Assembly (NCBI GenBank): GCA_964547125.1
Contig: CAZJLS010000020.1
Span: forward strand, 1-26,555
Direction: 5' to 3'
Length of the DNA stretch: 26,555 nucleotides
DNA from: Methanobrevibacter_A sp964547125
GTDB taxonomy: Archaea > Methanobacteriota > Methanobacteria > Methanobacteriales > Methanobacteriaceae
This document shows positions 15,051 to 23,557 of this stretch, piece by piece. Within the stretch, counting starts at the first letter, position 1. Every line of letters starts with the position of its first letter. Under the pieces are notes generated by a model. The model saw only the letters and a list, made by a program, of their open reading frames with translations. It did no database searches and was not told the origin of the DNA. The translations under genes were made by a program, and so were the position numbers.

Positions 15051-15072
15051 GTCCGAATCTTGTTATTCGGAC
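15051..15072 (-). terminator. 8-bp hairpin terminator overlapping the topA stop codon
   Basis: On the minus strand GTCCGAAT, a 6-base loop, then ATTCGGAC form a perfect 8-bp stem, followed by a T-rich stretch with seven Ts in a row. The first arm encodes the last topA codons and includes part of the TAA stop (15063-15065). This is the most GC-rich hairpin in the intergenic DNA. Confidence 0.75.
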
Positions 15073-17219
15073 TTTTCATGTATTTTATCTAATTCTTCAA
15101 GTGAGCAAGTGAATTTACATTTTGGAAAACCTTTACATCCTACGAAATCACCATAACGACCATTTCTTTTAAGTAATTTATTCCCACATTCTGGGCATTT
15201 TCCAACTACTTCCATAGGTTTTTTCTTGGTTTTATCTTTACCACAATCTGGGTCTAAACATGCATGTTTTCTAGGTTTTCCAAAAGATATTATTGGAAGT
15301 CCACATTTTTTGCATGTTTTTTTAAGGAAATTAGCTCCTTTAGGTAATGAATATGTGACTTTACAATCTGGATAGTTAGAACATCCTATAAAGTGGCTAC
15401 GATTACGGGGGGAGTATTTTTTAACTAAACTTCCTCCACATGCACATTCTCCTACAATATTACTTAATTGGTATGCATCATATAGTTTAGTTCCAATTTC
15501 TATTTTGTTTTTGTTAACATCATTTAATATTAATTTCACTTCTTTTTCAGCGTCTGTTGTAATCTCTTCTTGTGTTGCTTTTGATTTATTTATTCCTTCT
15601 AGTCTTTGTTCGAAGTTACGTGTTAATTCTTCACTTGTTAAGTCTTTACAGTATTCTTTTAATGTGTCAATTAGGTTTTCTCCTAATTGATTAACTTCAA
15701 TTTTTTTACCTGCGATGTATTTTCTATCATATAATTTGGCAATTATGTCTGCACGTGTTGCTTTGGTTCCTAATTCTCTTTTTTCTAGTTCTTTTATAAG
15801 GGATGCTTCATTGTATCTTGCAGGAGGTTTTGTTTCTTTTTCTTCGGAGATTATTTTTTTAACATTTATGATATCTCCTTCTTTGATGTTTGGGAAGCTA
15901 TCATCTTCTTTCTTTTTAAATGGGTAGTGTGCTAGCCATCCTAAGTGTGATACTCTTTTTCGTTTAAAGTTGAATTTTTCATTGGATATTAGAAGGTCTG
16001 TTTTCATTGTTTCTAGTTTTGAGTTTTCAGAGAATACACTTATAAATCTGTAAACGATTAGTTCGTAGACTTTTTTCTCATCTTTTGTTAATCCTTCAGG
16101 TATTGTTCCTGTTGGGTGTATTGCAGGGTGTGCTTCATCTGTTTTTTTACCTTCATTTGGTTTTAATTTTGAAGGTAAATCTTCTATGTGTTTTTTGAAT
16201 TCTGAATGTTTTGATAGTTGCATGAATATTTTTTTGTATTCTAAGCTTTCTGGTAGTTTTTGTGATGATGTACGTGGGTATGAAGTGTAACCGGCAGTGT
16301 ATAGATTTTGTGCTATTGTTTGTGTTTTTTTAGGACTAAATCCAAAAACATTATATGATTCGGATTGTAATCCTCCTAAGTTAAATGGTACTGGAGGTTT
16401 TCGGATTGTTTCTGTTACTTTTACATTTTCAACTAATGCATCTTCGTTTTCACATTTACTTAATATATCTTCTGCTTTCTTTTTATCAGATATTTTTCCA
16501 TCAGTATATTCTGCAATAATTTCATCATTTAGTAATGCTTTTATCATCCAGTATGGTTCTGGTACGAATTTTTTAATTTTTTTCTCCCTGTCTACAAGTA
16601 GTGATAGTGCTGGGGTTTGTACACGTCCTACTGATAGTTTTAAGAATCTTTTTTTTGCTGCTCTTACTGACTGCATTAATGATTTAGATATGTTTACTCC
16701 AAAGTAATAATCAAGTATGTGTCTTGCAGATCCACTTTCAACTTGGTTTAAATCAATGTCTATAGTATTGTTATATGCATTAACTATGTCTGTTTTTGTT
16801 AATGTTGAGAATTTCATTCTTGAAGATTTGCTTATAGCATCTTCTCCACATGCATATTTTAAGGCATTGTATCCTATTAGTGTTCCTTCTGTATCGAAAT
16901 CGCATGCATGTATAAATTTGTCTGCACCTTTTGAAAATTTCTTTATTGCATTAACATAGTCTTTAGTGTATTTTTTACTTTTATCTATTTCATAAATAGG
17001 CACCCATTTTAAATCGAAATATACTTTATCTTTTGGATTTGTAGGTGTTAATGAGTATAAGTGCCCTACTGCTGAGACTACTGTTATTTTTTTATCTTTT
17101 TCTTCAATTTCCCAGTATGATACTTTTTTATTATATTTATGTTTTTTCACATTTGAAGAAATAGCTTGAGCTATTCTTTCTGCTGATTTTGGCTTCTCAC
17201 AAATAATTACTTCGTGCAT
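15063..17219 (-). CDS. topA: DNA topoisomerase I (type IA)
   Basis: A 718-residue type IA topoisomerase that relaxes negatively supercoiled DNA by single-strand passage. The TOPRIM domain begins at once: I-I-C-E-K-P (E8), with D-F-D-T-E-G at 107-112 for Mg2+ binding. The catalytic tyrosine is Y314 in G-Y-T-S-Y-P-R-T. Three C-terminal Cys4 zinc ribbons follow after about residue 585 (C-A-C-G..C-S-N-Y-P-D-C; C-K-K-C..C-L-D-P-D-C; C-P-E-C..C-K-G-F-P-K-C). I chose ATG 17219 (Met-His-Glu-Val) because homologues begin there and GGGG lies 8 bases upstream; an ATG at 17231 would add four residues but has no ribosome-binding site. Expected single gene unit. Confidence 0.95.
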   Translation of the reverse strand: MHEVIICEKPKSAERIAQAISSNVKKHKYNKKVSYWEIEEKDKKITVVSAVGHLYSLTPTNPKDKVYFDLKWVPIYEIDKSKKYTKDYVNAIKKFSKGADKFIHACDFDTEGTLIGYNALKYACGEDAISKSSRMKFSTLTKTDIVNAYNNTIDIDLNQVESGSARHILDYYFGVNISKSLMQSVRAAKKRFLKLSVGRVQTPALSLLVDREKKIKKFVPEPYWMIKALLNDEIIAEYTDGKISDKKKAEDILSKCENEDALVENVKVTETIRKPPVPFNLGGLQSESYNVFGFSPKKTQTIAQNLYTAGYTSYPRTSSQKLPESLEYKKIFMQLSKHSEFKKHIEDLPSKLKPNEGKKTDEAHPAIHPTGTIPEGLTKDEKKVYELIVYRFISVFSENSKLETMKTDLLISNEKFNFKRKRVSHLGWLAHYPFKKKEDDSFPNIKEGDIINVKKIISEEKETKPPARYNEASLIKELEKRELGTKATRADIIAKLYDRKYIAGKKIEVNQLGENLIDTLKEYCKDLTSEELTRNFEQRLEGINKSKATQEEITTDAEKEVKLILNDVNKNKIEIGTKLYDAYQLSNIVGECACGGSLVKKYSPRNRSHFIGCSNYPDCKVTYSLPKGANFLKKTCKKCGLPIISFGKPRKHACLDPDCGKDKTKKKPMEVVGKCPECGNKLLKRNGRYGDFVGCKGFPKCKFTCSLEELDKIHEKSE

Positions 17220-17479
17220 AAATAACCCCATTTTGTTATTTTTTTTGTATTTTTTGTTATATTTTTTAAACTTAATTTTTCGTTTTTTATTTTAGATAAA
17301 TTATCATTAATAAATATTTTATAATTTTTTGATTTTTTTAATAATTTTTTTTTAGAATAAGTTTTAGAGGGTTTTATTTTTTATAATTTTTAGAAAAAGT
17401 AGTGTTTTTTTATTAAAAAATAGTTTTAAAATATGTAGTTTTGAAAAAATAGGTGGAAAAAATATAATATAAAAATTTA

Positions 17480-17502
17480 AAGAAAAAAATGTTTTTTTTC
17501 TT
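17480..17502 (-). terminator. A/T hairpin at the end of the phosphatase fusion gene
   Basis: Perfect 10-bp arms (17480-17489 and 17493-17502) with a 3-base loop overlap the TAA stop codon. On the minus strand the stem is AAGAAAAAAA followed by TTTTTTTCTT, and more T-rich sequence follows, including TTTTTTCCACC near 17460. A terminator is likely, although an A/T-only stem is weak. Confidence 0.5.
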
Positions 17503-19063
17503 AGTTTATATTATATTTTTGTAGAAGTAAAAGTTCTTCAGTTGAAAGTTTTTTACCATTTTTGAATTTTTCGAAAATTGCTTCTGCTTTTTCTTTTTCT
17601 TCTTTGTTCTTTTGATTAGGACTAGAAGATTGTTTAGCAGGTTTTCGTTTTTTAGGTTTGTCACGTCCTAATTTTTTATTTATTACGTGTATTTCACTTA
17701 AAACCATTTTGAAGTCTTCGTGTTTTGCAGATGCTTGTTTTCTAGCTTCTACGAATAATTTATGTGCTTCATCTGCAGCAGTTCTGATTTCATCAGTTTT
17801 TCTGAAGTATTTTATCATATTTTCGTGTGCTTCTTGTGCTGCACTTGAAAGTTCAACTACTTTTTGATGATATTTTTCAGATTCTGCTTTAAGTTCTTGA
17901 GCTTCTTCTTTTACTTTGTCATCTTCTTTGACTTCGTTTAATTTTTTACGAAGATCGTTAGCGTTTTTGACAAGTTGGTTTTCTTTTTTGATGTCTAAAA
18001 CTCTAGTTTCAATTATTTTATCTATTTTTTCAATTTCTTTTTCGAGTTTTATTTTATCTTTTTTTCCAGAGGACCATTCAAGGTTTCTGATTTTGTCGTT
18101 GACATCATTTCTTTTCTTTTTGTATTCTTCAACTTCTTTGTTAATCTCATTACGTTCATTTCTGAATTCAATAGCTTTTTGAAGGTTTTCTTTAAGTTCA
18201 ATATTTAATTTGTCACGTATTTTACGTTGTTCTTTTGCTTCTCTGTTGAATTCTTCTCTTTCATCTGTAATTTGAGATATGAGATTTTCTTTTTCTTCTT
18301 TTTGTTCTTTGACTCCTTCCATTGTGTCTGCAAGAACAAAGTTAACTGGTTCTGGAAGTTTGTTTCTTTTAGATTTTTTAGATTCTTCTTGAGGGGTGTT
18401 TTCCTGTGTTTCTTCTTCAGAATCTACTTCTTCTGTGTCTATTTTTTCGAGTTCAGCTAAGATATTTGTTAAGTCTTCTTCTATTATGATATCTGCTATT
18501 TCTTTGACTTTAGGTTTTGCATTGAATGCGATTCCGCATTGTGCATTTTCAATCATGGATATATCGTTAGCTCCGTCACCGACTGCTACACAGTTTTCTA
18601 ATCCGTATTCTTTGTCTTCAAGGAATTCTTTTAATACATTAAGTTTGGAATCTGAAACTAATGGACCAGTTACTTCTCCAGTTAATTTTCCATCTTCTTC
18701 ACTGAGGGAGTTTGTGAATAAATAATCGATGTTAAGTTTTTCTTTTATTGGGTTTGCAATTATATCGAAACTTCCACTTATTATTGCTATTTCATAGCCT
18801 TTTTCTTTTAATCCAGCTATGGTTTCTTCAGCACCTTGGTTAAGTGGTAATTCTTCACTTAATTTTTCAACATCTTCAATTGAAACTCCTTCTAGAAGTT
18901 TTACTCTTTCTTTTATAGATGTTTCGAAGTCTATTTCACCGTTCATTGCTTTTTCGGTGATTTCTTTTATTTCGTCTTCAACGTTTGCTATTTTTCCTAT
19001 TTCATCTATGCCTTCACCATTTATTATAACATTGTCTAAATCAAATACTACAAGTTTTATCAA
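17501..19063 (-). CDS. SerB-type HAD phosphatase fused to a COG1340-like coiled coil
   Basis: A 520-residue two-part protein. Residues 1-205 are a phosphoserine-phosphatase-like HAD domain with all four motifs: D-L-D-N-V (D8, D10), S-G-S-F-D (S96), K140, and G-D-G-A-N-D-I-S-M (162-170), so phosphoserine to serine is the likely reaction. After an acidic linker, residues about 245-430 are a long charged coiled coil, with a basic patch and a terminal helix (K-F-K-N-G-K-K-L-S-T-E-E-L-L-L-L); this half resembles uncharacterised archaeal coiled-coil proteins of COG1340. I chose the TTG at 19063 with GGTGGT upstream; longer TTG/GTG starts at 19075/19072 would include that site. It follows tbp by 14 bases. 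The function of the fusion is unknown. Confidence 0.88.
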   Translation of the reverse strand: MIKLVVFDLDNVIINGEGIDEIGKIANVEDEIKEITEKAMNGEIDFETSIKERVKLLEGVSIEDVEKLSEELPLNQGAEETIAGLKEKGYEIAIISGSFDIIANPIKEKLNIDYLFTNSLSEEDGKLTGEVTGPLVSDSKLNVLKEFLEDKEYGLENCVAVGDGANDISMIENAQCGIAFNAKPKVKEIADIIIEEDLTNILAELEKIDTEEVDSEEETQENTPQEESKKSKRNKLPEPVNFVLADTMEGVKEQKEEKENLISQITDEREEFNREAKEQRKIRDKLNIELKENLQKAIEFRNERNEINKEVEEYKKKRNDVNDKIRNLEWSSGKKDKIKLEKEIEKIDKIIETRVLDIKKENQLVKNANDLRKKLNEVKEDDKVKEEAQELKAESEKYHQKVVELSSAAQEAHENMIKYFRKTDEIRTAADEAHKLFVEARKQASAKHEDFKMVLSEIHVINKKLGRDKPKKRKPAKQSSSPNQKNKEEKEKAEAIFEKFKNGKKLSTEELLLLQKYNIN

Positions 19064-19077
19064 ACATACCACCAATA

Positions 19078-19623
19078 TTAAATTAAATCCAACTCTTTGA
19101 GTCTAGCTGAAGCTCTTTCTACTCCTAGCTTAGCATCATCACGAGTTTTAGCTCCAGTACAAACAACTTTACCAGAACCAAATAATAATAAAACGACTTT
19201 AGGGTCAGTCAACCTATATACTAAACCTGGGAATTGTTCAGGTTCATATTCTGTATTTTCTAATTCCAAAGCGACTGCTTCTAAATTTAATGTGGACTTC
19301 AAATTAGCAGAAGCTACAATATTTTGAATTGTAATTTCATATTCTTCTGGAATTTCAGTATCTATTGTTCTCATTTTGTCCACGGTTTTTTTAATAGCTA
19401 ACTTTGAATCATCTACTGATTTTGCACCAGTACAAACGAGTTTACCAGAACTAAATATTAAAGCAGCGGTTTTAGGGTTTTTTAATTTAAAAACTAAACC
19501 AGGGAATTGATCTTTATTAAAAGTAACGCCTTCTAATGCTTCAGAAATTTCGTCAAGAACAACATCTTTACCAATACTAGCAGAGGATACAATGTTCTCT
19601 ATTTTTATATCGACATCAGTCAA
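19078..19623 (-). CDS. tbp: TATA-box-binding protein
   Basis: A 181-residue TBP, the factor that binds archaeal TATA boxes and recruits TFB and RNA polymerase. Two direct repeats of about 90 residues each contain I-x-N-I-V-A/S-S-A, then Q-F-P-G-L-V-Y/F-R/K-L, and F-G/S-S-G-K-L/V-V-C-T-G-A-K. The acidic C-terminal tail found in some archaea is absent. The start is TTG at 19623: GGAGG lies 8 bases upstream and the resulting Met-Thr-Asp-Val-Asp start fits close relatives. The upstream DNA holds several TATA-like sequences, so self-regulation is possible. The phosphatase/coiled-coil gene follows in the same transcript. Confidence 0.97.
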   Translation of the reverse strand: MTDVDIKIENIVSSASIGKDVVLDEISEALEGVTFNKDQFPGLVFKLKNPKTAALIFSSGKLVCTGAKSVDDSKLAIKKTVDKMRTIDTEIPEEYEITIQNIVASANLKSTLNLEAVALELENTEYEPEQFPGLVYRLTDPKVVLLLFGSGKVVCTGAKTRDDAKLGVERASARLKELDLI

Positions 19624-19722
19624 TTATTATACCTCCAAAGTAATAAATTAATAAAAAAAGTGAGTAAAATATTTTAAAAAATAAATGTTATTAAACTAAA
19701 ATTTTTACTATGTTTCATATTT

Positions 19723-19760
19723 GGATTTATAAACTATATAAATGTATTTATATACAAATC
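19723..19760. promoter_or_regulatory. Cluster of TATA-like boxes between tbp and the CYTH gene
   Basis: Within 38 bases are TTTATAAA (19726-19733), ATTTATATA on the minus strand (19735-19743) and TATTTATATA on the plus strand (19745-19754). They lie 100-130 bases upstream of tbp and 125-155 bases upstream of the divergent CYTH gene, so they could serve either or both. The tbp leader would be about 80-90 bases. Confidence 0.45.
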
Positions 19761-19879
19761 AAATTTTTCAAAAAATCACACATTTAATTAAAACAAAAAC
19801 ACAAATAAAATAATTATTACAAATAATCATTACTTCATTAAATAAATAGATTAAAATTTAATTAGGTTGTAAAAAAATT

Positions 19880-20428
19880 ATGATTGAAGTTGAAGCAAAA
19901 GCAAAAATCAACAATATAAATGAAATTAAAAAAAATCTAAAAAAACTAAATGCCAAAAAAACAAAAACCGAATATCAAGAAGATATATATTTCAACAGTC
20001 CAATAGTGGACTTTGCAAAAACCGATGAAGCATTAAGAATAAGAAAAACGAAAACAAAAAAAGAAGAAAAAATTTTCATCACATACAAAGGACCAAAAAT
20101 AGATAAAAAAAGCAAAACAAGAAAAGAAATAGAAATGGAAATTGAAAATGAAACAAAATGCAAAGAAATACTAGAAAATCTCAAGTTTAAAACAGTAAGA
20201 ACAGTTAAAAAACACAGAGAATATTACACAATAAGTGAATATATAATAAATATAGATAAAGTAGAAGGATTAGAACCATATATGGAAATAGAAACAATAA
20301 TAAATGATAATACAAATTATGATGAAAAACTACAGGGAATTTTCGACTTATTTAATAAACTAGGAATAAATGATGGTTTTGAAAGAAATTCATACTTAGA
20401 ACTATTAGAAAACAAAGACTCAAACTAA
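19880..20428 (+). CDS. CYTH-domain protein (CyaB / class IV adenylate cyclase-like)
   Basis: A 182-residue CYTH (CyaB-thiamine triphosphatase) fold protein. The family hydrolyses or cyclises triphosphates (thiamine triphosphate, tripolyphosphate, ATP) inside a beta tunnel with two metal ions. The E-x-E-x-K signature is at residues 3-7 (E-V-E-A-K); R-I-R-K near 52, Y-K-G-P-K near 70, R-K-E-I-E-M-E, R-E-Y-Y, I-D-K-V and M-E-I-E-T-I supply the expected inward charged residues. The length is standard. It is divergent from tbp and is followed 82 bases later by the aksA-like gene with its own promoter. Archaeal substrates are mostly unproven, so a name of adenylate cyclase would be premature. Confidence 0.9.
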   Translation: MIEVEAKAKINNINEIKKNLKKLNAKKTKTEYQEDIYFNSPIVDFAKTDEALRIRKTKTKKEEKIFITYKGPKIDKKSKTRKEIEMEIENETKCKEILENLKFKTVRTVKKHREYYTISEYIINIDKVEGLEPYMEIETIINDNTNYDEKLQGIFDLFNKLGINDGFERNSYLELLENKDSN

Positions 20429-20436
20429 TTAAAAAA

Positions 20437-20449
20437 TTTTATATAATCC
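20437..20449 (+). promoter_or_regulatory. Probable TATA box upstream of the aksA-like gene
   Basis: TTTTATATAATCC is a good archaeal TATA box. It lies about 65 bases upstream of the ATG at 20511, giving a predicted transcription start near 20470 and a 40-base leader with AGTGA close to the start codon. Confidence 0.55.
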
Positions 20450-20510
20450 TAAACAATAAAAAAAATTATTATAAAAAAATCATATTATTTAAATGAAAGA
20501 GTGAAAAATA

Positions 20511-21683
20511 ATGCAATATTTTACAAGTCCTTTTAACAAAGAAGTAGAATTAAATTTCCCTAAAAAAATTACAATTTATGATACAACATTAAGAGATGGT
20601 GAACAAACACCTGGAGTATGCTTTTCAGAAACAGATAAAATAGAAATTGCAAAAAAATTAGATGAATTTAAAATCCATCAAATTGAGGCAGGATTTCCAA
20701 TTGTATCTAAAAAAGAAAAAAAAGCAGTTACAAGCATTGCAAATGAAGGTTTAAATGCAGAAATATTATGTTTGGCAAGAACAAAAATTGAAGATATAAA
20801 TGCAGCATTAGATTGTGATGTAGATGGAATAATAACATTCATGGGAGCATCAGACTTACACTTAGAACATAAAATGCACATTTCCCGTCAAGAAGCATTA
20901 AATATATGTATGAATTCCATAGAATATGCAAAAGACCATGGACTATTTGTAGCATTCTCAGCAGAAGATGCAACACGAACAGATATAGATTTTTTAAAAA
21001 GAATGTATAAAAAAGCAGAAAGTTACAAAGTAGATAGAGTTCATGTTGCAGATACAACAGGAGCAATCACTCCACAAGGAATGAACTTCTTAGTAACAGA
21101 ACTTAAAAAAGAAATTAAAACAGATATAGCATTACATTGTCATAATGATTTTGGATTTGCAGTAGCTAATTCTATAGCTGGTGTACTTGCAGGGGCAACA
21201 GCAATATCCACAACAGTAAATGGTATTGGTGAAAGAGCAGGTAATGCATCACTAGAAGAAGTTATATTGGCATTAAAATTTTTATATGGGAAAGACTTAG
21301 GTTTTAAAACAAAAGTAATAAAAGAACTATCTGATATGGTATCTAAAAACACCAAACTTGAAATACCCTACAATAAACCAGTCGTAGGTAAAAATGTATT
21401 TAGACATGAATCAGGAATACATGTAGATGCAGTTATCGAAGAACCATTAACCTACGAACCTTACTTACCAGAAGTTGTAGGGCAAAAAAGACAATTAGTA
21501 CTCGGAAAACATTCTGGAGCAAGAGCAGTTAAAGCAAAACTAGATGACTGTGGATATGAAGTAACCAGAGAACAATTATGTGAAATAGTTGAAAAAGTTA
21601 AAGAAAAAAGAGAAAAAGGACAATACATAACTGACGATATTTTCAAAGATATTGTAAAAAGCTTAAATGATTTAGAATTTTAA
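20511..21683 (+). CDS. aksA: Homocitrate synthase family enzyme, probably AksA
   Basis: A 390-residue member of the 2-isopropylmalate/homocitrate/citramalate synthase family. The TIM barrel begins with D-T-T-L-R-D-G-E-Q-T-P-G (residues 24-35) and holds the metal ligands of H-C-H-N-D-F-G near 210 and G-I-G-E-R-A-G-N-A near 240, plus H-E-S-G-I-H near 300. The length of about 390, without the C-terminal regulatory domain of LeuA or CimA, favours AksA/NifV. In methanogens AksA adds acetyl-CoA to 2-oxoglutarate and then to longer 2-oxo acids on the way to coenzyme B. The next gene, a HacA-like homoaconitase large subunit 27 bases away, supports this. A citramalate or isopropylmalate synthase is less likely. 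Confidence 0.85.
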   Translation: MQYFTSPFNKEVELNFPKKITIYDTTLRDGEQTPGVCFSETDKIEIAKKLDEFKIHQIEAGFPIVSKKEKKAVTSIANEGLNAEILCLARTKIEDINAALDCDVDGIITFMGASDLHLEHKMHISRQEALNICMNSIEYAKDHGLFVAFSAEDATRTDIDFLKRMYKKAESYKVDRVHVADTTGAITPQGMNFLVTELKKEIKTDIALHCHNDFGFAVANSIAGVLAGATAISTTVNGIGERAGNASLEEVILALKFLYGKDLGFKTKVIKELSDMVSKNTKLEIPYNKPVVGKNVFRHESGIHVDAVIEEPLTYEPYLPEVVGQKRQLVLGKHSGARAVKAKLDDCGYEVTREQLCEIVEKVKEKREKGQYITDDIFKDIVKSLNDLEF

Positions 21684-21710
21684 AAAATTTCACAAAGGAA
21701 ATAAATATTC

Positions 21711-22964
21711 ATGAATATTACAGAAAAAATACTATCTCAAAAAGCAGGCAAAGAAGTCACACCTGGAGAAATAATTGAAGTAGATGTTGATTTAGCAATG
21801 TCACATGATGGAACATCCCCTCCAGCAATAAAAACATTCGAAAAAATATCAAAAAAAGTATGGGATTCTGATAAAATTGCAATAGTCTTTGACCATGTAA
21901 TACCAGCAAACACAATAGGATCTGCAGAATTCCAAAAAGTAGCAAGAGATTTTATTAAAAAACAAAAAATAACACATCACTACACTCATGGGGAAGGAAT
22001 ATGTCATCAAGTCTTACCTGAAAAAGGATTAGTAGAACCAAGTAAAATAATTGTTGGAGCAGACTCACACACATGCACATATGGAGCATTTGGAGCATTT
22101 TCAACAGGAATGGGCTCTACAGATATGGCAATGGTATACGCAACAGGAAAAACATGGTTCATGGTTCCAGAATCAATTAAAATAGAAGTATCTGGAATAC
22201 TCCCACAAGACATAACTTCAAAAGACATAATATTAAAAATCATAGGGGAAATAGGAATAGGGGGAGGAACATACAAAACTGTGGAATTCTGTGGAAACAC
22301 AATAGATACTATGAATATAAATAGTAGAATGACTATGTGTAATATGGCAGTTGAAATGGGAGCGAAAAACGGAATAATGGAACCTAACAAATCAACAATA
22401 GATTATGTTAAAAAAAGAACAGGAAAAACAGAAAAACAATTAAATATCTTAAAATCAGATAAAGACACAATTTATTCTGAAGAATTCTATTTCAATGTAG
22501 ATAATTTAGAACCTCAAATATCATGTCCAAATGATGTGGATAATGTAAAAGAAATATCTAAAGTTGAAGGTACTCATATTGACCAAGGATTTATAGGATC
22601 ATGTACAAACGGAAGATTTGAAGATTTACAAGTAGCAGCCAAAATCCTAAAAAATAACAAAGTACATGATGATGTTAGATTAATCATAATACCTGCATCA
22701 AAAGAAATTTATAATAAAGCATTAGATGAAGGATTAATTAAAATATTCTTAAACTCTGGGGCAATTGTATGTAATCCAGGTTGCGGGCCATGTTTAGGTG
22801 GGCATATGGGCGTTCTTTCAGAAGGGGAAACTAGTATATCTTCTACAAACAGAAACTTCAAAGGAAGAATGGGAGACCCTAAATCTAATGTTTATTTGGC
22901 AAATCCTGCTGTAGTTGCAGCATCAACTATTAAAGGTTTTATTGAAAACCCAACTAATATATAG
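21711..22964 (+). CDS. hacA: Homoaconitase / 3-isopropylmalate dehydratase large subunit, HacA-like
   Basis: A 417-residue aconitase-family large subunit with a 4Fe-4S cluster held by the cysteine of S-C-T-N-G-R (about 301-306) and the pair in C-G-P-C (about 360-363). The start of the active-site region reads S-H-D-G-T-S-P-P-A-I-K, followed by K-V-W-D and F-D-H-V-I-P-A-N-T, as in the methanogen HacA of coenzyme B synthesis rather than LeuC, which usually has N-D-V-T-G. It would hydrate homoaconitate homologues after AksA. The small subunit needed for activity is not in this window. AAAGGA lies 11 bases before the ATG. It is co-transcribed with the aksA-like gene. Confidence 0.87.
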   Translation: MNITEKILSQKAGKEVTPGEIIEVDVDLAMSHDGTSPPAIKTFEKISKKVWDSDKIAIVFDHVIPANTIGSAEFQKVARDFIKKQKITHHYTHGEGICHQVLPEKGLVEPSKIIVGADSHTCTYGAFGAFSTGMGSTDMAMVYATGKTWFMVPESIKIEVSGILPQDITSKDIILKIIGEIGIGGGTYKTVEFCGNTIDTMNINSRMTMCNMAVEMGAKNGIMEPNKSTIDYVKKRTGKTEKQLNILKSDKDTIYSEEFYFNVDNLEPQISCPNDVDNVKEISKVEGTHIDQGFIGSCTNGRFEDLQVAAKILKNNKVHDDVRLIIIPASKEIYNKALDEGLIKIFLNSGAIVCNPGCGPCLGGHMGVLSEGETSISSTNRNFKGRMGDPKSNVYLANPAVVAASTIKGFIENPTNI

Positions 22965-22978
22965 AGTTTGATTAAAAA

Positions 22979-23533
22979 ATGAATAAAGATAATGATATAA
23001 ACAAACCACTAATTGAAAAAATAAATAATTTAGAAGAAAAATACGAAGGTAATTTTTCAAATACACAAAAAATTTTACTAACAACTGATGGATCTATAAC
23101 TGCGATACTCGATGTTTTGCATGGTAAAATTTCTTTAAAAACTATTAATCAATATTTTACAGAAGCAGACAAAGAAATATCTGATTTATTAAATATTCAA
23201 ATTGGAGACACAGTTATATTTAGAGAAATATTAATGTATAAAGATAAACAACCATTAATTTATGCGATTTCATATTTCCCAGTAAAAAGATTATCTGAAG
23301 AGTTTAAATCAGATTTACAAAAAAAAGATATTCCTCTAGGACGAATTCTTAGAAAATATTCAATAGAATCTAGAAGAGAGGTTAAAAATATTAATATTGA
23401 AAATCCAACAGAACGACTAGAAAATATATACAAAACTAATGAAGAATTTTTAGCAAGAGATTATAATATTATAAAATCTAATGAAATTTTCATATGGGTT
23501 AAAGAATTATTCCCAATATCATATTTTAAATAA
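22979..23533 (+). CDS. Chorismate pyruvate-lyase family protein (DUF98)
   Basis: A 184-residue protein of the archaeal DUF98 family, which includes a methanogen chorismate lyase that makes 4-hydroxybenzoate for methanopterin. The family core is visible: L-L-T-T-D-G-S-I-T near residue 33, L-x-V-L-H-G-K-I, V-I-F-R-E-I-L-M-Y near 80, P-L-I-Y-A-I-S-Y-F-P near 92, I-P-L-G-R-I-L near 119 and E-S-R-R-E near 130. It starts 15 bases after the hacA-like gene with only a weak ribosome-binding site, so it is likely in the same transcript. The pairing joins two cofactor pathways of methanogenesis. The enzyme assignment is by family; UTRA-like relatives are an alternative. Confidence 0.82.
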   Translation: MNKDNDINKPLIEKINNLEEKYEGNFSNTQKILLTTDGSITAILDVLHGKISLKTINQYFTEADKEISDLLNIQIGDTVIFREILMYKDKQPLIYAISYFPVKRLSEEFKSDLQKKDIPLGRILRKYSIESRREVKNINIENPTERLENIYKTNEEFLARDYNIIKSNEIFIWVKELFPISYFK

Positions 23534-23557
23534 AATTAATCTTTCGAGGCTTTTTTT

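Noticed and set aside
17220..17500. Possible small gene or RNA gene in the 281-base gap upstream of topA
   Set aside because: Only A/T homopolymer-rich sequence with many stops in all frames; no tRNA-like or GC-rich structured segment.
18227..18725. Phe- and Ser-rich plus-strand frames opposite the phosphatase/coiled-coil gene
   Set aside because: They arise from the complement of Lys/Glu-rich coiled-coil codons.
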